Assembly: GCA_026545225.1 (NCBI GenBank)
Contig: CM048853.1
Coordinates: forward strand, 45,586,755 to 45,650,754
Direction: 5' to 3'
Origin: Cornus controversa
Lineage: Eukaryota; Streptophyta; Magnoliopsida; Cornales; Cornaceae
Length of the DNA: 64,000 nucleotides
Shown here: positions 57,290 through 64,000 of the stretch, one piece after another
How positions within the stretch are numbered: the stretch's first letter is position 1
Layout of the letters: every line of letters starts with the position of its first letter
Position numbers and translations under genes: made by a program
Notes under the pieces: model-generated
What the model was told of the DNA's origin: nothing
Seen by the model: only the letters and a program-made list of their open reading frames with translations
The model's database searches: none

Positions 57290-60200
57290 TGTAAGTAGCA
57301 TGTTATTGGCTTCAAATTGAATCATGTCGGTGTATTTGTTACAAACGATTAGCTTGGTAGGAGCAATTGATGCTCTATCCTTTATATAGACATCACACTT
57401 AGCTTATGAAAACTACAGAATATCCAATATTATTTACACAAACTACACAACTCAATAATAATCTAAAATATTCTACTGAAAAACTCCTAAAGCCCTGCAT
57501 AATTTACACAAACTTCAAAATTCTACACTAATCTAAAGTATTCTACTTATATTATGATTTACCGACTCTATTACATTCTAAAATACTACATAAAATCTCA
57601 TACAATTTCACACAAATAAAATTATCCAATATTAATAAATAAATAAGCACGTGTAGCCATTCAGTTCCTTTACATTTAAATCATTAATTTCAGCTATGTA
57701 AGTTGTAATATGTATAGTTATTTGAAAGTTTAATCTTGTGCTTAATTGAAATAAATAATCAATCATAAATTTATGAATTAATTAGAATTTTGGTAGCATG
57801 GTCGTAGGGGTAACAATTCGTATTCCCGTGTCGTGTCGACTCAATAATAATAAAAAATATTCTATTTAAAAACTCCTAGAATGCCTTTCATTATTTACAC
57901 AAATTATAAAATTCTACACTAATATAATATATTCTACTTATATTATGATTCACCGACTCTATTACATCCTAAAATACTGTATAAAATCTCATACAATTTC
58001 ACACAAATAAAATTCTCCAAGATTAATAAATAAATAAGCACGTGTACCCAACTTAAAGCTATATTCCTTTGCATTTAAATCATTAATTTGACCTATGCAA
58101 GTTTTAATATGTATAGTTATTTGAAGCTTTAATCTTATGCTTAATTGAGACAAATAATCAGTCATAAATAAGCACGTGTACCCAACTTAAAGCTATATTC
58201 CTTTGCATTTAAATCATTAATTTGAGCTATGCAAGTTTTAATATGTATAGTTATTTGAAGCTTTAATCTTGTGCTTAATTGAGACAAATAATCAGTCATA
58301 AATTTATGAATTAATTAGAAGTTCGGTAGCATGGCCGTAGGGGTGACAATTCGTATTCCCGTGTCGTGTCGATCTATAAGTATTCTACTAAATATCTTAA
58401 TCCTAATCCGACTCATTTAATAATCGTATCAGAGACCCTCAACACTAACTCAACCCGTTTATTAAATGTGTTAGTTGTGGAAGTAGCATGTTATTGGCTT
58501 CAAATTGAAGCATGTCGGTGTATTTGTTAAATATTCTACTTAAAAACTCCTAGAATGCCCTGCATTATTTACACAAACTACAAAATTCTACACTAATCTA
58601 AGATATTCTACTTATATTATGATTCACCGACTCTATTACATTCTAAAATACTGCATAAAATCTCATACAATTTCACACAAATAGAATTTCTCCAAGATTA
58701 ATAAATAAATAAGCACGTGTAGCATCCAGTGAGCCGCCACCTCTTAAAACTATAATACTTTCCATTTGAATCATTAATTTAAGCTATGCAAGTTGTAATA
58801 TGTATAGTTATTTAAAGCTTTAATCTTGTGCTTAATTGAGACAAATAATCAATCATAAATTTATGAATTAATTAGAAGTTTTGGTAGCATGGCCGTAGGG
58901 GTGACAATTCGTATTCCCGTGTTGTGTCGATTTATTCTATTAAATAGCTCAATCTTAATCCGACACATTTAATAATCGTATCAGAGACTACAACTCTAAC
59001 TCAACCCGTTTATTAAAAGTGTTACTTGTGGAAGTAGTATGTTATTGGCTTTAAATTGAAGCATGTCGATGTATTTGTTACAAACGATTAGCTTGGTGGG
59101 AGCAATTGTCTATCGTTTATATAGACATTATACTCGCTTATGAAAACTATAGAATACCCAACATTATTTACAAAAATACACAACTCAATAATAATCTAAA
59201 ATATTCTACTTAAAAACTCCTAGAATGCCCTACATTATTTACACAAATTACAAAATTCTACACTAATCTAAAATATTCTACTTATATTATGATTCACCTA
59301 CTCTATTACATTCTAAAATATTACATAAAATCTCATACAATTTCACACAAATAGAATTCTCCAAGATTAATAAATAAATAAGCACGTGTAGCCATCGAGT
59401 TCATTTGCATTTAAATCATTAATTTCAGCTATGCAAGTTGTAACATGTATAGTTATTTGAAACTTTAATCTTGTGTTTAATTGAGACAAATAATCAATCA
59501 CAAATTTATGAATTACTTATAAGTTTGGTAGCATGGTCGTAAGGGTGAAAATTTGTATTCCCGTGTCATGTCGACTCAATAATAATCTAAAATATTATAC
59601 TTAAAAACTCCTAGAATGCCCTTATAAGTTTGGAAGGATGGTTGTAGGGGTGACAATTTGTATTCCCGTGTCATGTCGACTCAATAATAATCTAAAATAT
59701 TATACTTAAAAACTCCTAGAATGCCCTGTATTATTTACACAAATTACAAAATTCTACACTAATCTAAAATATTCTACTTATATTATGATTCACCGACTCT
59801 ATTACATTCTAAAATACTGCATAAAATCTCATACAATTTCACACAAATAGAATTCTCCATGATTAATAAATAAATAAGCACGTGTAGCCATCCAGTTCCA
59901 TTGCATTTAAATCATTAATTTCAGCGATGTAAGTTGTAATATGTATAGTTATTTGAAACTTTAATCTTGGGCTTAATTGACACAAATAATCAATCATAAA
60001 TTTATGAATTAATTAGATGTTTGGTAGCATGGTCTTAGGGGTGACAATTCGTATTCCCGTGTCGTGTCGACTCAATAATAATCTAAAATATTCTACTTAA
60101 AAACTAATAGAATGCTCTACTACACAAATTATAAAATTCTACACTAATATAATATATTCTACTTATATTATGATTCACGGACTCTATTACATTCTAAAAT

Positions 60201-63200
60201 ACTGCATAAAATCTCATACAATTTCACACAAATAGAATTCTCCAAGATTAATAAATAAATAATCACGTGTAACCAACTTAAAGCTATATTCCTTTGCATT
60301 TAAATCATTAATTTCAGCTATGCAAGTTGTAATATGTATAGTTATTTGAAGCTTTAATCTTGTGATTAATTGAGACAAATAATCAGTCATAAATTTATGA
60401 ATTAATTAGAAGTTTGGTAGCATGGCCGTAGGGTGACAATTCGTATTTTCGTGTGGTGTCGATCTATAAGTATTCTACTAAACAGTTTAATCCTAATCCA
60501 ACTCATTTAATAATCGTATCACAGACTCTCAACACTAACTCAGCCCGTTTATTAAACGTGTTACTTGTGGAAGTAGCATATTATTGGCTTCAAATTGAAG
60601 CATGTTGGTGTATTTGTTACAAACGATTAGCTTGATGGTAGCAATTGATGCTCTATCCTTTATATAGACAGCACACTCGCTTAGAAAACTACAGAATACC
60701 CAACATTATTTACACAAACTATACAACTCAATAATAATCTAAAATATTCTACTTAAAAACTCCTAGAATGCCTTGCATTATTTTCACAAATTACAAAATT
60801 CTACACTAATCTAAAATATTCTACTTATATTATGATTCACCGACTCTATTATATTCTTAAATATTGCATAAAATCTCATACAATTTCACACAAATAGAAT
60901 TCTCCAAGATTAATAAATATATAAGCACGTGTAGCCATCCAATTCCTTTGCATTTAAATCATTAATTTAAGCTATGCAAGTTGTAATATGTATAGTTATT
61001 TGAAAGTTTAATCTTGTGCTTAATTGATACAAATAATTAATCAAAAATTTATGAATTAATTAGAAGTTTGGTAGCATGGTCGTAGGGGTGACAATTCGTA
61101 TTCCCGTATCGTGTCAACTCAATAATAATCTAAAATATTCTACTTAAAAACTACTAGAATGCCCTGCATTATTTACACAAATTATAAAATTATACATTAA
61201 TATAATATATTCTACTTATATTATGATTCATCAACTCTATTATATCCTAAAATACTGCATAAAATCTCATACAATTTCACACAAATAGAATTCTCCAAAG
61301 ATTAATAAATAAATAAGCATGTGTAGCCATCCAATGAGCTGCCACCTCTTAAAGCTATATTACTTTGCATTTGAATCATTAATTTAAGCTATGCAAGTTG
61401 TAATATGTATAGTTATTTGAAACTTTAATCTTGTTCTTAATTGAGTCAAATAATCAGTCATAAATTTATGAATTAATTAGAAGTTTGGTAGCATGGCCGT
61501 AGGGGTGACAATTTGTATTCCGTGTCGTGTCAATGTATAAGTATTCTATTAAATAGCTCAATCCTAATCCGACTCATTTAATAATAGTATCAGAGACCCT
61601 TAACACTAACTCAACCCATTTATTAAACATGTTACTTGTGGAACTAGTATGTTATTGGCTTTAAATTGAAGCATGTCGGTGTATTTGTTACAAACGATTA
61701 ACTTGGTGGTAGCAATTCCTTTATATAAACATCATACTCGCTTATTAAACTATAGAATACCCAATATTATTTACACAAACTACACAACTCAATAATAATC
61801 TAAAATATTCTACTTAAAAACTCCTAGAATGCCTTGCATTATTTACACAAACTACAAAATTGACACTAATCTAAAATATTCTACTTATATTATGATTCAC
61901 CGACTCTATTACATTCTTAAATACTATATAAAATCTCATACAATTTCACACAAATAGAAATTTTCAAGATTAATAAATAAATAAGCACGTGTAGCCATCC
62001 AGTTCCTTTATATTTAAATGATTAATATGTATAGTTATTTGAAGCTTTAATCTTGTACTTAATTGAGATAAATAATCAGCAATAAATTTATGAATTAATT
62101 AGAAGTTTGGTAGCATGGTCGTAGGGATGACAATTCATATTCCCGTGTCGTGTCGATTTATAAGTATTCTATTAAATACCTCAATCCTAATCCGACTCAT
62201 TTAATAATCGTATCAGAGACCCTCAACACTAACTTTATTAAACGTGTTACTTGCGGAAGTAATTTGTTATTGACTTTAAATTGTAGTATGTCAGTGTATT
62301 TGTTACAAACGATTAGGTTGGTGGAAGCAATTGATGCTCTATCCTTTATATAGACATCATACTCGCTTATGAAAACTATAGAATACCCAACATTATTTAC
62401 ACAAACTACACAACTCAATAATAATCTAAAATATTATACTTAAAAACTCCTATAATGCCCTGCATTATTTACACAAACTACAAAATTATACACTAATCTA
62501 AAATATTTTACTTATATTATGATTCACCGACTCTATTACATCCTAAAATACTGCATAAAATCTCATACAATTTCACACAAATAGAATTTTTCAAGATTAA
62601 TAAATAAATAAACACGTGTAGCCATCTAGTGAGTCGCCACCTCTTAAAGCTATATTCCTTCGCTTTTGAATCATTAATTTCAGCTATGCAAGTTGTAATA
62701 TGTATAGTTATTTGAAACTTTAATCTTGTGCTTAATTGAGACAAATAATCAGTCATAAAGGGTGACAATTTGTGTTCCCGTGTCGTATCGATCTATAAGT
62801 ATTGTATTAAATAGCTCAATCCTAAATCGACTCATAAGCATGTCGATGTATTTGTTACAAATGATTAGCTTGTGGGAGCAATTGATGTTCTATCCTTTAT
62901 ATAGACATCACACTCGCTTATGAAAACTACATAATAGCCAACATTATTTACACAAACTACACAACTCAATAATAATCTAAAATATTCTACTTAAAAACTC
63001 CTAGAATGCCCTGCATTATTTACACAAACTACAAAATTCTATGTAAAATATTCTACTTATATTATGATTCACCGACTCTATTAGATCCTAAAATACTGTA
63101 TAAAATCTCATACAATTTCACACAAATAGAATTCTCCAAGATTAATAAATAATTAAGCACGTGTAGCCATCTAGTGAGCGGCCACCTCTTAAAGCTATAT

Positions 63201-63340
63201 TCCTTTGCATTTGAATCGTTAATTTAAGCTATGCAAGTTGTAATATGTATTGTTATTTGAAGCTTTAATCTTGTGCTTAACTGAGACAAATAATCAGTCA
63301 TAAATTTATGAATTAATTAGAAGTTTGGTAGCATGACCAT
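57290..63340 (+). repeat. Complex tandem array, 11 units in two main size classes (about 390 and 665 bp)
   Basis: The marker word at TAAATAAGCACGTGTA (or its variant) lies at 57647, 58038, 58713, 59382, 59878, 60263, 60925, 61318, 61985, 62612 and 63158. Spacings are 391, 675, 669, 496, 385, 662, 393, 667, 627 and 546. Short units lack an about 275-bp segment present in long ones. A 134-bp internal duplication lies at about 58038-58172. No coding frame. Confidence 0.92.
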
Positions 63341-64000
63341 AGGGGTGACAATTCGTCTTTACGTGTCGTGTCGATGTATAAGTATTTTACTAAATAACTC
63401 AATCCTAACCCGACCCATTACACTCTCAACACTAACCCAACCCATTTATTAAACGTGTTACTCGTGTCAAACCCATGTAACCCGTTTAATAAATATGTTA
63501 TATAATGGCACGACTTATTTAATAACCTTTTTAATCCGTTTAACTTATATCATATGAGTTTCTCTACCCCTACAAATCTCTTTGAAGATCATATAAAAAT
63601 TAAAGTACATATCAATACATAAATCATAAAATCAAATTATATTATAAATTTTGTATCTATATATAAACTCAAAAACATATTAAATGATTCAACAACTGGG
63701 AAGAGACCATAACAATCTCATCCTTGCATTTTATGGCTACATCAGTCTTATAAACAAACAGATATATTACAAACAATTGCAATATATATTACTATGTATA
63801 TATAAGTTTGTATAAAATTATAATATATGAATAACTCATGTCGTAATTCTGTTGTAATCGTGTCATAGGTTATAAAGGTTAAGCTCAAATCTAACTCAAT
63901 TTTTGCTTGTTGTGTTCGTGTCGACCCATTTATTAAACATGTCGGCTTACCTCAAACTCAAACCCGCTTAATTCGTATTGTGTTGTCGTGTCGTGTCCAA
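63341..64000 (+). mobile_element. Non-autonomous DNA element (GTGTCGTGT family), right side cut by window end
   Basis: It begins near AGGGGTGACAATTCGTC and contains CCATTTATTAAACGTGTTA, GGCACGACTTATTTAATAAC and, near the end, GTGTTGTCGTGTCGTG. It matches 40820-41360 along most of its length. Its left part also occurs in every long unit of the array to its left. Confidence 0.75.

Noticed and set aside
57290-63340. Centromeric satellite
   Set aside because: Only 11 units of mixed length are present, ending in a MITE. Centromeric arrays are usually far longer and more uniform.

Overview
The window is nuclear DNA of a flowering plant, most likely a eudicot. It is AT-rich, has one spliced GT-AG gene, and is dominated by plant transposable elements: Ty3/gypsy, Athila-like, Ty1/copia, LINE, Mutator-like (MULE) and hAT-type MITEs. 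A reverse-transcription primer site matching the 3' end of plant tRNA-Asp supports a plant source. I cannot name the species. No rRNA, tRNA or CRISPR locus is seen.

Layout. 681-4284 (+) holds the last 14 exons of a diverged paralogue of the 26S proteasome base subunit RPN1; its 5' part would lie upstream of the window. 6620-28714 is a nested transposon stack. An old gypsy element (LTRs at 6620-7240 and 28517-28714) encloses a second, deleted, minus-strand gypsy (about 19193-27619). One LTR of that second element holds a young gag-only Athila-like element (11233-19187, TSD GTTAT). Its other LTR holds a young MULE (20814-27486, TSD TAAATTAAA). 28715-32890 is a TIR or Helitron-like element with internal tandem blocks. 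32900-38786 is the gag remnant and 5' LTR of a third gypsy; that LTR contains a hAT MITE (34170-34790) and a solo LTR of the Athila-like family (36665-38087, TSD AACAC). 38787-43770 is sparse: a possible small gene (40019-40303), a MITE and a germin-like fragment. 43772-51245 is a minus-strand LINE split by a copia element (44593-50010, TSD TCATC). 51545-55555 is a cluster of MITEs. 57290-63340 is a tandem array with two main unit lengths that ends in a MITE running off the window.

How the parts relate. The only likely host functions are the RPN1-like gene and possibly the 94-residue ORF at 40019. The MULE looks potentially autonomous: intact transposase, matching ends with iterated terminal motifs, and a second convergent gene for a GRF zinc-finger protein with a C-terminal membrane segment. 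The Athila-like element has an open gag-protease frame but no reverse transcriptase or integrase, so it would need enzymes from a relative. The older elements are full of stop codons, in the copia mostly TAG, as expected from long-term cytosine methylation and deamination.

All coordinates, splice sites and repeat spacings were read by eye. Family assignments rest on recognised motifs, not on database searches.
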